A stretch of 64,000 bases of DNA, from NCBI RefSeq assembly GCF_020194175.1, contig NZ_JADYVX010000002.1:248001-312000 (forward strand), read 5' to 3'. The position numbers and the translations under genes are program-made. This DNA comes from Bradyrhizobium sp. BRP22. GTDB lineage: Bacteria; Pseudomonadota; Alphaproteobacteria; Rhizobiales; Xanthobacteraceae. Below are positions 9,309 through 17,702 of this stretch, piece by piece (position 1 is the stretch's first letter; every line of letters begins with the position of its first letter). Below the pieces are notes generated by a model, which saw nothing but the letters and a program-made list of their open reading frames with translations, searched no databases and was not told the origin of the DNA.

Positions 9309-9345
9309 CGGCGCTCCCAACGTGTTTGGGCACGATCTGCGGGGA

Positions 9346-9375
9346 AGCCGGTTTCCGCTCCCCGGATCATGCTCT
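9346..9375. repeat. Short RIME-like intergenic repeat fragment
   Basis: The bases GGAAGCCGGTTTCCGCTCCC followed by GGATCATGCTCT resemble part of the GATCATGCTC-type intergenic elements widespread in Rhizobiales. Only a partial copy is seen, upstream of fabD. The naming rests on memory of the family. Confidence 0.4.
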
Positions 9376-9448
9376 GGACGGGCGCGTAAGACACTGTCCG
9401 GGGCTCAGATGTCAAGCCGCGTTGCGGTATTGGAACGGGGACTTTCCC

Positions 9449-10474
9449 CTAGAACCCGCCGGCCCTCTGGTCCGCGCCCACTTCTGCCCCGGCCCTGGCC
9501 CGGCGTGCGCTGCTCACCAATTGCCCCGGCCGATCCTCTTGGTCCGGCTTCGCGGTCGCCAGTTTCAGCACCGCCAGATAGCCCGGCTGCACCTCCATGT
9601 GGCCGGCGTGACGGCTTTCGCTGAGAATGCGGTGAACCCGTGGCAGATTATAGCACGGGACATAGAACAGCAGGTGATGCTCGAGGTGATAGTTCACGAA
9701 ATACGGGGCAATGAACAGCCGCTCGAGGAAGCTGGCGTGCGTCGTCCGGGTATTGCGCAGGGGATCCTGGCTGTCGGGAACAACGGCGTGCTCGGCTATA
9801 TTGCGGATGCGGGTGATCACCATCATCCAGGTGAGCAGCGGGACCAGCCATAGCAGTGGATAAGCCCACCACACACCGGCAGCCGCAAGCGCCGCAAACA
9901 AGATCCCGTTGACGACGAATTGCGGTCCAAGCTTTTCCCAGAAATGCGCAGCGCGCTGCCGCCACGGCCACTCTTTCGGCCCCAGCGCATTGAGCAGTTG
10001 CGCCTTCCGCTGCTGGTAGCCGGTCTGGCCGGTGATGTCGCGAATGAACTTGCGCCGGTAGCTCATCTTGGTGATCGGAAACAGCGCCGACAGCACAAGA
10101 TCAGGATCATCCTCCTGCTGCGTCCGCGCGTGATGCTGCAGGTGATAGCGGCGATAGGCCCGCGTCTCCGCAAAGATCGGATAGGCGCAGAACCATTGGC
10201 TCAATGTCAGGTTGGTCTTCTCGTCAGCGGAAAGGCATCCGTGCGCGCCGTCATGCATCAGGATCGCGAGCCCAAGCTGGCGCGAGCCGATGATCGCCAC
10301 GGCGAAGAGATAAGTCAGCGGATTGGGCCACCACGCCACCAGCGCGATCGCGCCTGATATCAGCGCCCAGGCATGGGCGATCAGTGCGACGCCCTTCCAC
10401 GTCGAGCGCTGGCGGACGGCGATCAATTGATCCTCAGTCAGGAAGTCGCGGGCGCGGATGCGAAGCGCGGTCAT
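9449..10474 (-). CDS. Membrane fatty-acid desaturase
   Basis: An integral-membrane di-iron enzyme expected to introduce a double bond into acyl chains. The 341 residues show the three histidine boxes of the family: HDGAHGC, HLQHH and, near the C-terminus, HLEHH. Hydrophobic pairs lie between them (for example VALIAHAWALISGAIALVAWW and ILFAALAAAGVWWAYPLLWL). The start is ATG 10474, not the longer frame, because it forms an ATGA overlap with the stop of the upstream tetR gene (10471-10474). That implies translational coupling and shared control. Substrate and regiospecificity cannot be told from sequence. Confidence 0.88.
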   Translation of the reverse strand: MTALRIRARDFLTEDQLIAVRQRSTWKGVALIAHAWALISGAIALVAWWPNPLTYLFAVAIIGSRQLGLAILMHDGAHGCLSADEKTNLTLSQWFCAYPIFAETRAYRRYHLQHHARTQQEDDPDLVLSALFPITKMSYRRKFIRDITGQTGYQQRKAQLLNALGPKEWPWRQRAAHFWEKLGPQFVVNGILFAALAAAGVWWAYPLLWLVPLLTWMMVITRIRNIAEHAVVPDSQDPLRNTRTTHASFLERLFIAPYFVNYHLEHHLLFYVPCYNLPRVHRILSESRHAGHMEVQPGYLAVLKLATAKPDQEDRPGQLVSSARRARAGAEVGADQRAGGF

Positions 10475-11187
10475 GATGAAGCCTTCTCGTCGCGTGAGGT
10501 GGAAGCGGATGTGTTGGGATCGCCGACCAGGCGCAGGCGCTTGTTGTCGCCGCTGGATATGGCGGTCGCCTGTTCGCCCAGCACGCGCAGCATCTCGCCG
10601 CACAACTCCTCCGCCGAGCGGCCCATCGCGTAGCCTTCGAGGATGACGCCGATCGCGACCGCCCAGAACCGCCGCGAGGTCGCGGCCGGATCGCGCAGCG
10701 TGCGCCAGCCATGCCGCTCGATCTGCCCGGCATAGGCGCGCAGGCCCTCACTGTGCAGCCGCTCGATGGTGCGCTCCACGAGCGGCGCGAGATCCTGACG
10801 CCGTCGCGTCAGGGTCAGGGCCTCCGCAAAGAAGGCGACCGAATCGGTCGCCGTCACCGTCTCGACCAGTGCATGCGTGTAGTCCCGCGGCGTCTCCGCC
10901 CGCAGCGCCGCCTCCTCCGCCGCGCGCGCGACATAGAGCATGTCGCGGCAGGCGGCCTCGACGAACAGCGCCTCCTTGGTGCGGAAGTAGTAGGTGATCT
11001 GGCTCGGAAAGGCGTCTGCGGCCGCAGCGATATCGGTAATCGAGGCGCCGGCAAGCCCGTATTCCCTGAACAGGCGGCTTGCGGCGTCGAGCAATAGCGA
11101 ACGCATCTTGCGCCCGGCCGCACGCGTGGCGCGAACGGCATGTTTTGGATCCGTAGATGACGGTTCGGAAGTCGGCCTGGCCGCCAT
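10471..11187 (-). CDS. TetR/AcrR family regulator of the desaturase operon
   Basis: This 238-residue regulator has an N-terminal helix-turn-helix (LLLDAASRLFREYGLAGASITDIAAAADAFPSQITYYFRTKEALFVEA) and a C-terminal all-helical ligand domain. ATG 11187 is preceded by GGAGAGG about 7 bases upstream; the longer frame from 11238 would read through the palindromic operator at 11207-11233. It is translationally coupled to the desaturase gene, so it most likely represses its own operon in response to an acyl ligand. That role is inferred from context, not shown. Confidence 0.85.
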   Translation of the reverse strand: MAARPTSEPSSTDPKHAVRATRAAGRKMRSLLLDAASRLFREYGLAGASITDIAAAADAFPSQITYYFRTKEALFVEAACRDMLYVARAAEEAALRAETPRDYTHALVETVTATDSVAFFAEALTLTRRRQDLAPLVERTIERLHSEGLRAYAGQIERHGWRTLRDPAATSRRFWAVAIGVILEGYAMGRSAEELCGEMLRVLGEQATAISSGDNKRLRLVGDPNTSASTSRDEKASS

Positions 11188-11206
11188 TGGACGCCTCTCC
11201 TCGATG

Positions 11207-11233
11207 TTATTTGTATGCTGTACAAACAAATAA
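11207..11233 (-). promoter_or_regulatory. Probable TetR operator
   Basis: Two overlapping perfect inverted repeats lie 20 bases upstream of the tetR start: TTTGTA-N5-TACAAA (11210-11226) and TTATTTGT-N11-ACAAATAA (11207-11233). AT-rich palindromes of this size next to a tetR start are typical of autoregulatory operators. A role in controlling the tetR-desaturase operon is inferred. Confidence 0.6.
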
Positions 11234-11286
11234 ATCAAGGGCTCGACAGGCGGTTCCGAAGCAGATCCCGCCGACCGCCAAAAACC

Positions 11287-11314
11287 TTGCCAAGGCGTCC
11301 AAAATCCTTATAAA
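11287..11314 (+). promoter_or_regulatory. Candidate sigma-70 promoter for rpsF operon
   Basis: TTGCCA (11287-11292) is followed after 16 bases by TATAAA (11309-11314), about 190 bases before the rpsF ATG. Both hexamers are near consensus and point toward the ribosomal-protein operon. There is no experimental support in the sequence. Confidence 0.45.
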
Positions 11315-11504
11315 GCCGGCCATCCGTGGGCCCCGGCCGGGAGCTGAACGGACGGTCTCAGCAATCTCACTCGTTGATTTTGATGTGGCAGGGCCAGTCG
11401 GCCCGTCGTCCCGTGCTTCCGCCTTCTGAGCAACATCGAGTCCTTTCCGAAGGTCTCGAAGGGCTTGTCGCCGGGAACCGCGCTAACCTTAGGAAAGGAC
11501 ATCC

Positions 11505-11978
11505 ATGCCTCTTTATGAGCATGTTTTTCTTGCGCGCCAGGACGCAAGCAGCCAGCAGGTCGACGAATTGACCGCGCAGATGACCGGCATCGTCGAACAG
11601 GCGGGCGGCAAGGTCACCAAGACCGAGAGCTGGGGCGTACGCTCCCTCACCTACCGGATGAACAAGAACCGGAAGGCGCATTTCGTGCTGTTGAACATCG
11701 ACGCGCCGTCGGCCGCGATCAGCGAGATCGAGCGCCAGGAGCGGATCAGCGAAGACGTCATCCGCTATCTCACCGTCCGCGTCGAAGAGCTCGAGGAAGG
11801 CCCGTCGGCGATGATGCGCAAGGCCGACCGTGACCGCGAGCGCGATGATCGTGGCGGCGGTTTCCGCGGCGACCGCGAGGGCGGTGGCTTCCGTGGCGAT
11901 CGCGACGGTGGCGGCTTCCGGGGCGACCGTGGTCCGCGCCGTCCGCGTGACGAAGAAGCCACGACGGAAGAGGAGTAA
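11505..11978 (+). CDS. rpsF: 30S ribosomal protein S6
   Basis: It binds 16S rRNA together with S18 in the small-subunit platform. The 157 residues begin [15 protein letters not shown] and contain the S6 core ([41 protein letters not shown]). Residues from about 107 form a non-core tail with repeats of GGGFRGDR, then an acidic end (DEEATTEEE). The ribosome-binding site AGGAAAGGA precedes the ATG. The rpsR start follows 5 bases after the stop. The Gly/Arg tail is longer than in E. coli but similar tails are known in Rhizobiales. Confidence 0.96.
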   Translation: MPLYEHVFLARQDASSQQVDELTAQMTGIVEQAGGKVTKTESWGVRSLTYRMNKNRKAHFVLLNIDAPSAAISEIERQERISEDVIRYLTVRVEELEEGPSAMMRKADRDRERDDRGGGFRGDREGGGFRGDRDGGGFRGDRGPRRPRDEEATTEEE

Positions 11979-11983
11979 GAATC

Positions 11984-12223
11984 ATGGCTGATGCTGGTGC
12001 ACGCCGTCCGTTTTTCCGTCGCCGCAAGACCTGCCCATTCACGGGTCCGAACGCGCCGAAGATCGACTACAAGGATTCCAAGCTGTTGATGCGCTACGTC
12101 TCCGAGCGCGGCAAGATCGTGCCGAGCCGCATCACGGCCGTTTCCGCCAAGAAGCAGCGTGAACTCGCCCGCGCCATCAAGCGCGCGCGCTTCCTCGGCC
12201 TCTTGCCCTACGTGATTCGCTAA
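11984..12223 (+). CDS. rpsR: 30S ribosomal protein S18
   Basis: This 79-residue basic protein pairs with S6 on the small ribosomal subunit. It contains the family signatures [66 protein letters not shown]. The start lies 5 bases after the rpsF stop, with AGAAT just ahead and GGAAGAGGAG of the rpsF end acting as ribosome-binding site. A stem-loop follows 8 bases after the stop. Confidence 0.97.
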   Translation: MADAGARRPFFRRRKTCPFTGPNAPKIDYKDSKLLMRYVSERGKIVPSRITAVSAKKQRELARAIKRARFLGLLPYVIR

Positions 12224-12231
12224 TCATTTCA

Positions 12232-12258
12232 GTCCGCGGCACTTTTCGCGCCGCGGAC
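12232..12258 (+). terminator. Stem-loop after rpsR
   Basis: A perfect 9-base-pair stem, GTCCGCGGC (12232-12240) with GCCGCGGAC (12250-12258), surrounds a 9-base loop. No clear T-run follows, so it may be an attenuator or mRNA-stabilising element between rpsR and the next gene, not a full terminator. Confidence 0.55.
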
Positions 12259-12350
12259 CATTTACTCATAAGGCTTCCGGATCGCCCGGTCGCCGATGGT
12301 TGGGGTTCTCAGGCAGGACCTCTAACCGCTCGAAAGGAGCGGGACAGCTG

Positions 12351-13322
12351 ATGATCGCGACGTTGTTCATTGCTATTGCAGCCGGCTGCGCGTCGGCGCT
12401 GATGTTCGCCTCGTTGGTTTCGGGCGCGCTGATCTCGCTCTTGCTGTTCTGGCTGGCGCCGCTGCCATTGATGGTGGCGGGCCTCGGCTGGGGTCCGCTC
12501 ACGGCAAGTATTGGCGGCATCGCGGCCGCGCTGGGTCTCGGCGCGATGTTCGGCCTGCCCTATTGCATTACCTTTGTCATCATGGTTGCGCTGCCGGCGT
12601 GGTGGCTCGGGCACCTTGCTCTGTTGGGACGCGCGATCGCCGACCCGAACCCGGGCAACGGGCCTGCACCGACGGCCGTCAATCTCGAATGGTATCCGAT
12701 TGGCCGCGTCCTGCTCTGGGTCGCGGGCTTTGCCGTGCTCACCACCATGGCAGCCCTGCTCACGCTGGGCACCGACGCCGCCACCATCGCGGCTGCCATG
12801 AAGCGCGGCCTGATGCGGGTTCTGGACTCGCGCACGATGACGGCGAACGCCGAAATGGAACGCGTGGTCGACGCGATGGTGGCGGTCGCGCCCCTCGCTG
12901 CGGCGATTGTCACGATGATATCGCTGACGATCAATCTCTGGCTCGCGGCCCTGATCACGGCGACCTCGGGCCGCCTGCGGCGTCCATGGCCCGACTTGCG
13001 GGCGACGGCGCTCCCGCCGATGACGCTGGTGGCCTCCTGCGTCGCCATCGCCTTCTGTTTCACCAGCGGCCTGCTGGCTATCCTCGCACAGGTCACGACG
13101 ACCGCCCTGATGGCGGCCTACGCACTCACCGGTTTCGCCGTCCTCCACACGGTGACGCAATCACTCAACAGCCGCGCATTCTGGCTGAGCTGCGCCTACG
13201 CCGTCGTCGTGATCTTCACCTGGCCGGTGATGGCGATGGTGGTGCTCGGGATAGCCGATGCCCTGTTCGGATTGCGCCAGCGCTATCTGCGCCGCAGGCC
13301 ACCACCGCTCCCCGCGTCCTGA
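12351..13322 (+). CDS. DUF2232 family membrane protein
   Basis: This 323-residue polytopic membrane protein has about eight hydrophobic segments, beginning MIATLFIAIAAGCASALMFA. Proteins of DUF2232 (YybS-like) commonly sit between rpsR and rplI in alphaproteobacteria, exactly as here, though their function is unknown. ATG 12351 is preferred over the frame start at 12300 because AAAGGAG precedes it by about 10 bases and the first membrane helix begins at once. Inner membrane. Confidence 0.8.
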   Translation: MIATLFIAIAAGCASALMFASLVSGALISLLLFWLAPLPLMVAGLGWGPLTASIGGIAAALGLGAMFGLPYCITFVIMVALPAWWLGHLALLGRAIADPNPGNGPAPTAVNLEWYPIGRVLLWVAGFAVLTTMAALLTLGTDAATIAAAMKRGLMRVLDSRTMTANAEMERVVDAMVAVAPLAAAIVTMISLTINLWLAALITATSGRLRRPWPDLRATALPPMTLVASCVAIAFCFTSGLLAILAQVTTTALMAAYALTGFAVLHTVTQSLNSRAFWLSCAYAVVVIFTWPVMAMVVLGIADALFGLRQRYLRRRPPPLPAS

Positions 13323-13363
13323 ACCCAAACTATCAACCCAACCAAGATTGAAGGAGAAGCAAT

Positions 13364-13969
13364 ATGGAAGTCATTCTTTTGGAACGTGTCGCCAAGCTCG
13401 GCCAGATGGGCGAGGTCGTGAAGGTACGCGACGGCTTCGCGCGGAATTTCCTGTTGAAGCGCGGCAAGGCGCTGCGCGCCACCGCCGATAACCGCGCCCG
13501 GTTCGAGGGCATGAAGGCCGAGCTCGAGGCGAACAACCTCAAGGCCAAGTCCGAAGCCAGCAAGGTTGCCGAGAAGATCGACGGCCGCGAGATCGTGATC
13601 ATTCGGCAGGCCTCCGAAAGCGGTCAGCTGTTCGGCTCGGTCTCGGTGCGCGACATCGTCGCCGCGCTGGCGACCGACGGCATCATCGTCAGCCGGCCGC
13701 AGGTGTGGCTGGACTCGCCGATCAAGGTGATCGGCCAGCAGCAGGTGACAATCGCCGTCCACCCCGAGGTCGAGACCGGCATCACCGTCATCGTTGCGCG
13801 CAGTGCCGACGAGGCCGACCGCATCAAGCGCGGCGAGGACATCTCGACCCGCCAGGAAGACCAGGACGCCGCAGCCGAAGCGCTGGCCGCCGCCGGCGAG
13901 TTCTTCGATCCGGAAGCGCAGCGCGACGAGGAGCCGGCGGAGCCGGCGCCGGCCGCCGAGGAGAAATAA
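13364..13969 (+). CDS. rplI: 50S ribosomal protein L9
   Basis: It binds 23S rRNA through its N-terminal domain. The 201 residues start [21 protein letters not shown] and include [17 protein letters not shown], the long connecting helix, and the C-terminal domain ([22 protein letters not shown]). The last 45 or so residues are an extra Ala/Glu/Pro-rich acidic tail, common in Rhizobiales L9. AAGGAG precedes the ATG. The gene closes the rpsF-rpsR-DUF2232-rplI operon. Confidence 0.97.
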   Translation: MEVILLERVAKLGQMGEVVKVRDGFARNFLLKRGKALRATADNRARFEGMKAELEANNLKAKSEASKVAEKIDGREIVIIRQASESGQLFGSVSVRDIVAALATDGIIVSRPQVWLDSPIKVIGQQQVTIAVHPEVETGITVIVARSADEADRIKRGEDISTRQEDQDAAAEALAAAGEFFDPEAQRDEEPAEPAPAAEEK

Positions 13970-13980
13970 GCCTCTGGACT

Positions 13981-14074
13981 TCTGTTTGACGCGTTTTCTG
14001 CGCAGATAAGTCTACGCAATCTGCGCAAGCTTGATTGCTGTGCGAACCGGTATCCACTTCGCTCGAAAACGCTC
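13981..14074. repeat. GCGTTTTC-type intergenic repeat, copy 1
   Basis: Reading the minus strand, this stretch holds AGCGTTTTCGAGCGAAGTGG, then ATACCGGTTCGC, and later AAAACGCGTCAAAC. The same blocks occur in the opposite orientation at 23692-23740. It resembles RIME-like mosaic elements of Rhizobiales. Confidence 0.6.
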
Positions 14075-14085
14075 AGCGGCAACAC

Positions 14086-14114
14086 AAAGCCCGGCCTCGA
14101 TCAGGCCGGGCTTT
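14086..14114. terminator. Bidirectional terminator between rplI and thioesterase
   Basis: A perfect 12-base-pair stem, AAAGCCCGGCCT with AGGCCGGGCTTT, encloses a 5-base loop. Runs of A and T flank it on both sides, so it can serve both converging genes. The stop codon of the thioesterase gene (14101-14103) lies inside the hairpin. Confidence 0.8.
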
Positions 14115-14565
14115 CGATTCGGGCCGCCGCCTTCTCATCCAGCATGGCAATCGAAGCGAGCGCGGTCGCGGTGTGCTTCTCTTTGCCGTCGATCACGCAG
14201 AACACGTCGGCTGCGACGACGGCGACCTGCCGCCCCGGCTTAATCACCCGCGCGCGGCAGATCAGGCGATCGCCGGATGCCGGCGATAACAGATTCAATT
14301 TGTATTCGGCGGTGAGCGCCGCCTGGCCGCGCGTGGTCGCGGCCGCGATCGTGGTTGCATTGTCGACCAGGAAGGCGGTGACGCCGCCGTGGAACAGGCC
14401 GTGCTGCTGCAATAATTCCGGCCGCCGTTCGACCTCGATCGTGCAGGCGCCGCGGGCGAGCTCGGACAATTCCGCGCCGACGTGATTCATGAAGCCCTGA
14501 CGACCGACATTGGCGCGGATGCGCGTCGCGATCGGCGTGAAGTCGGGATCCAAACCCTCGGTCAT
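14101..14565 (-). CDS. PaaI-type hotdog thioesterase
   Basis: A 154-residue hotdog-fold protein of the PaaI family, expected to hydrolyse acyl-CoA thioesters in the cytosol. The signature is HGLFHGGVTAFLVDNATTIAAAT, with the HGG turn and the catalytic acidic residue in the long helix (Asp in LVDNA), plus VVAADVFCVIDGKEKHTATALASI. The ATG overlaps the upstream tetR stop (ATGA at 14562-14565), so the two are translationally coupled. The physiological substrate is not evident. The coupling suggests control by an acyl or aryl ligand of the regulator. Confidence 0.85.
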   Translation of the reverse strand: MTEGLDPDFTPIATRIRANVGRQGFMNHVGAELSELARGACTIEVERRPELLQQHGLFHGGVTAFLVDNATTIAAATTRGQAALTAEYKLNLLSPASGDRLICRARVIKPGRQVAVVAADVFCVIDGKEKHTATALASIAMLDEKAAARIESPA

Positions 14566-15170
14566 CGTATATCTCCGCTTCTCTCTGCTGCGCCGGGAGC
14601 GACGACGGCGCGGATCGCGCAGGCGATCAGCGTATCGGCCTGCTCCCTCGGATCGCTGCGGTCGCGGCCGGACAGAAACGCGCGGCAGAAGATCTGCGCG
14701 GGCCCGATGATCTGGCTGATGAAAAGGATTGGCGACATCGGCAACAGCTCTCCGCTCGCAAGCAGCGGCGCCCGCCAGCGCTCGATCCCATCAGCGAGCC
14801 GCGTGTTCACGGCGCGCTGGGCGTCACGAAGCTCATCGCTCCATTCGCTGCGGGATATCTCGAACAGGAAGCGGGCTTCGCGCCGGTTGGTCACGACCCA
14901 TTCGAGATGCTCGCGGACCAGGCGCGCGACCCCTTCCCGTGCGCCGGAGGAGCTGTCGAGCACTGCGAGCATGGCGGCGTGATAGCGCTGCAGGATGTCC
15001 AGGAACAGCGTGCCGGCAAGCTCCTTCTTTGATCCGAAGAAGTGGAAGAAGCTGCCGTTGGAGGCTCGTGCCTGGGTCCGGATCGCCGCAATCGTTGCGT
15101 CCTCGAACCCGTCGCGGTCGAACACCGCAAGACCGGCGGTCAACAGGTCCTCTCGTGCCGTGCTCGCCAT
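14562..15170 (-). CDS. TetR/AcrR family regulator of the thioesterase gene
   Basis: A 202-residue regulator with the TetR helix-turn-helix at the N-terminus (LLTAGLAVFDRDGFEDATIAAIRTQARASNGSFFHFFGSKKELAGTLF) and a helical effector domain. GGTGGAG lies just ahead of the ATG. Its stop overlaps the thioesterase start. Inverted repeats of CTCTAGAG lie directly upstream and suggest autorepression. The recognition helix (ASNGSFFHFFGSKKEL) resembles regulators of fatty-acid or aromatic degradation, but no ligand can be named. Confidence 0.87.
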   Translation of the reverse strand: MASTAREDLLTAGLAVFDRDGFEDATIAAIRTQARASNGSFFHFFGSKKELAGTLFLDILQRYHAAMLAVLDSSSGAREGVARLVREHLEWVVTNRREARFLFEISRSEWSDELRDAQRAVNTRLADGIERWRAPLLASGELLPMSPILFISQIIGPAQIFCRAFLSGRDRSDPREQADTLIACAIRAVVAPGAAERSGDIR

Positions 15171-15175
15171 GCTCC

Positions 15176-15200
15176 ACCTCTCTAGAGGTTCACTCTAGAG
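15176..15200 (-). promoter_or_regulatory. Candidate operator for the second TetR
   Basis: ACCTCT-CT-AGAGGT (15176-15189) is a perfect inverted repeat, and the palindrome CTCTAGAG occurs twice, at 15180-15187 and 15193-15200, 13 bases apart. All lie within 31 bases of the tetR start. Operator function is inferred from position. Confidence 0.5.
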
Positions 15201-15289
15201 CAATACTCTAACAGCGATCAAGTCTGGTCGCGGTGCGGATTGGCCGGTGCAGTGCCGGGTATGGCGCGCGACGAAGGCTTGTAGACGCG

Positions 15290-16192
15290 TTACTGCGGAG
15301 CCGCAGGAGCCGCCGAAGTAGCAGCAGATGGGCTTGCCGACGGTTCCGGCGCGCTCGGAGCCGCAGCGGCGGCTGGAGGCACGGGAGACGCGGGCGTCAC
15401 CGGCGGAACAGGATCCGACCGCGACTGTGCCGGCTCGCTGCCGCCATTTTCCTTCGGCGCATCAAGCTTGGCAGAATCAGGCTTGCTTCCGGATGGCTTG
15501 TCGGCGTCGACCTTGCCGGCGCCGATTTTGGCGGCATCGTCCTTCGACGTCTCTTCCCGGGCCGGCTCGGGCTTCGCGTCCTCGCTGGGCTTGCCGCGCT
15601 TGCCGAGCTTCTGCTTTGCGGCCGGCCTGGGCTCGCTCGCCTGCTCCGGATTGGCTCCGTCGGGCGCCGCCTCGCTCGGCTGAGGCGACCGCTTGGCGTT
15701 GCGCCGGTGCCGTTTGCCTTCGCCGTGTGGATTGAGGCCATCGGCGTCAGGTTTGGCGGCTTGCTGGGCATCGGGTGCCGGCTCGGGCGTGCTCCACGGG
15801 AACAAGAATCTGCGGCTGGGCCGCTCCGGCTCCGCAGGCGCAGCCGGGCGCGCGGCTTCCTGCTGCTTCGCATCCTTGCCGTGCTTCGCCTGCTCCTGCT
15901 TGCCCTGATAGCGCGTATCGGTGGCGCCGTTGGAAACGAGGTAGGACGCCAGCAACGAGGCCATGTCGCTGCTGGTGGTGTAGTGCTGGCGAAGGAACCC
16001 GGGGAGCGACGACGCGCTAACGCTCTTGAGCAGGCCGCGTGGAGATTTGTGGCAAGCGCTGCAGGTGCCGGCAAAGATCTGCGAGGGGCTCTTGCCGGCC
16101 TCCAGATTGGTCGGCTGGGCGTGCGCGGAGTTCGCCGCAAAGCCGGCGACAACAAGAAACACGGTCGCGAAAATGAGCGCTCGGCCCAACAT
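15290..16192 (-). CDS. Exported c-type haem protein with long Ala/Pro/Lys tail
   Basis: The 300-residue protein has a signal peptide (about 1-25, MLGRALIFATVFLVVAGFAANSAHA written in two blocks as MLGRALIFATVF and LVVAGFAANSAHA), then one c-type haem site CSACH (44-48) within a short cytochrome-like region. The remaining 200 residues are low-complexity Ala/Pro/Lys/Glu sequence. ATG 16192 was chosen because the signal peptide starts there; the frame is open further upstream. A Met axial ligand is not obvious. It is probably periplasmic; its electron partner is unknown. Confidence 0.65.
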   Translation of the reverse strand: MLGRALIFATVFLVVAGFAANSAHAQPTNLEAGKSPSQIFAGTCSACHKSPRGLLKSVSASSLPGFLRQHYTTSSDMASLLASYLVSNGATDTRYQGKQEQAKHGKDAKQQEAARPAAPAEPERPSRRFLFPWSTPEPAPDAQQAAKPDADGLNPHGEGKRHRRNAKRSPQPSEAAPDGANPEQASEPRPAAKQKLGKRGKPSEDAKPEPAREETSKDDAAKIGAGKVDADKPSGSKPDSAKLDAPKENGGSEPAQSRSDPVPPVTPASPVPPAAAAAPSAPEPSASPSAATSAAPAAPQ

Positions 16193-16449
16193 CCCCCATT
16201 CTCCTGATCGTGGAAACGCCCTCCGGCCGTGCTCGACCCGGTTGCGGCGGGCTTCTTTTAGCCGATTATCGGGCGAATGGAAGCGCAGTTGTGACCCATC
16301 CACGCAATTGTCACATTCGGGAATATCCGCTTTGACTACAACGCAATAGCGCTTCCCCCGGATCACACCTATCGTGATGTTGACTCACAATGGAACCATC
16401 TGTTCCACTGCGCGTCAGGGGTAACGGCCGGTCGCTCTGTGGTGCCTCG

Positions 16450-17700
16450 ATGGACCGTTTATTGCGTTATTTCTTGGAGCAGTTCATTCGCCGTGGCGCG
16501 CTTACGGTGACGACCGCAAGCGGGGCGAAGTTCACCTGCGGCGACGGCACCGGGCAGCCGGTCTCGGTGCGCTTCCTGACGACAGCCGCCGAGCGGCGGG
16601 TGCTGTTGGACCCTGAGCTGCATCTCGGCGAAGCCTTCATGGATGGCACGTTCGTCGTCGAGAATGGCTCGATTGCGGATGCGCTGGCAGTCCTGATGGA
16701 TCAGCCCGACATGCTGCCGAACTGGGCCAAGCCGCAATGGCTGCTCCGCTATCTCGGAAGGCATATCTGGCAATTCAATCCGCGCGGCCGGTCGAGGCGC
16801 AACGTCGCGCACCACTATGACCTCGACGGCCGGCTCTATTCCCTGTTCCTAGACGCCGACAAGCAATATAGCTGCGCCTATTTCGAGACGCCGGATGCGA
16901 CGCTGGATGACGCCCAGCTCGCCAAGAAGCGCCATCTCGCCGCCAAGCTGGTGGTGCGGCCGGGCCAGCGCGTGCTCGATATCGGCTCCGGCTGGGGCGG
17001 GCTTGGCCTCTACCTCGCCGAGATGACGGGCGCCGACGTCACCGGCGTGACGTTGTCCACCGAGCAGCTCCAGGTTTCGAACGCGCGGGCAGCCGAGAAG
17101 AACCTCTCGCAGTCGGCCCGCTTCCTGCTCCAGGACTACCGCGACATCCCGGGGCCGTTCGACCGTATCGTCTCGGTCGGCATGTTCGAACATGTCGGCG
17201 TCGACTTCTACGAGAAGTATTTCCGCCGCTGCGCCGAACTGCTGACCGATGACGGCGTGATGGTGCTGCACTCGATCGGCCGCTCGACGGGGCCTGATGT
17301 GACGAGCCCCTGGATCGAGAAATACATCTTCCCCGGCGGCTACATCCCGGCGCTCTCCGAAGTCATGCCCGCAATCGAGAAGGCCGGGCTCCTGGTCTGC
17401 GACATGGAGATCCTCCGCCTGCACTATGCCGAGACCCTGAAGGCCTGGCGCGAACGCTTCATGGCGCGGCGCGAAGAGGCCGTCCGCCTCTATGACGAAC
17501 GCTTCGCGCGGATGTGGGAATTCTATCTGGCGGCGTCGGAAATGTCGTTCCGCAAGCAGAACATGATGAACTTCCAGCTCCAGCTCACCAAGCGGCAGGG
17601 CGTGGTGCCGATCACCCGCGACTATATCGGCCAGGAAGAGGCCCGGCTGCGCGGCGTCGAGCAGCGCGCGCGGCCGCGGCTGCAATTGGCGGGCGAATAA
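16450..17700 (+). CDS. cfa: Cyclopropane-fatty-acyl-phospholipid synthase family methyltransferase
   Basis: A SAM-dependent enzyme expected to methylenate unsaturated acyl chains of membrane phospholipids. The 416 residues contain the substrate-side motif YSCAYFETPDATLDDAQ, SAM motif I VLDIGSGWGGLGLYLA, and VGMFEHVGVDFYEKYF and MVLHSIGRSTGPD of the family. ATG 16450 (MDRLLRYF) is preferred; an ATG at 16390 would add 20 residues. The short C-terminal extension is Arg-rich. With the desaturase nearby it suggests tuning of membrane lipids. The symbol is by family and other paralogs may exist in the genome. Confidence 0.85.
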   Translation: MDRLLRYFLEQFIRRGALTVTTASGAKFTCGDGTGQPVSVRFLTTAAERRVLLDPELHLGEAFMDGTFVVENGSIADALAVLMDQPDMLPNWAKPQWLLRYLGRHIWQFNPRGRSRRNVAHHYDLDGRLYSLFLDADKQYSCAYFETPDATLDDAQLAKKRHLAAKLVVRPGQRVLDIGSGWGGLGLYLAEMTGADVTGVTLSTEQLQVSNARAAEKNLSQSARFLLQDYRDIPGPFDRIVSVGMFEHVGVDFYEKYFRRCAELLTDDGVMVLHSIGRSTGPDVTSPWIEKYIFPGGYIPALSEVMPAIEKAGLLVCDMEILRLHYAETLKAWRERFMARREEAVRLYDERFARMWEFYLAASEMSFRKQNMMNFQLQLTKRQGVVPITRDYIGQEEARLRGVEQRARPRLQLAGE

Positions 17701-17702
17701 GC

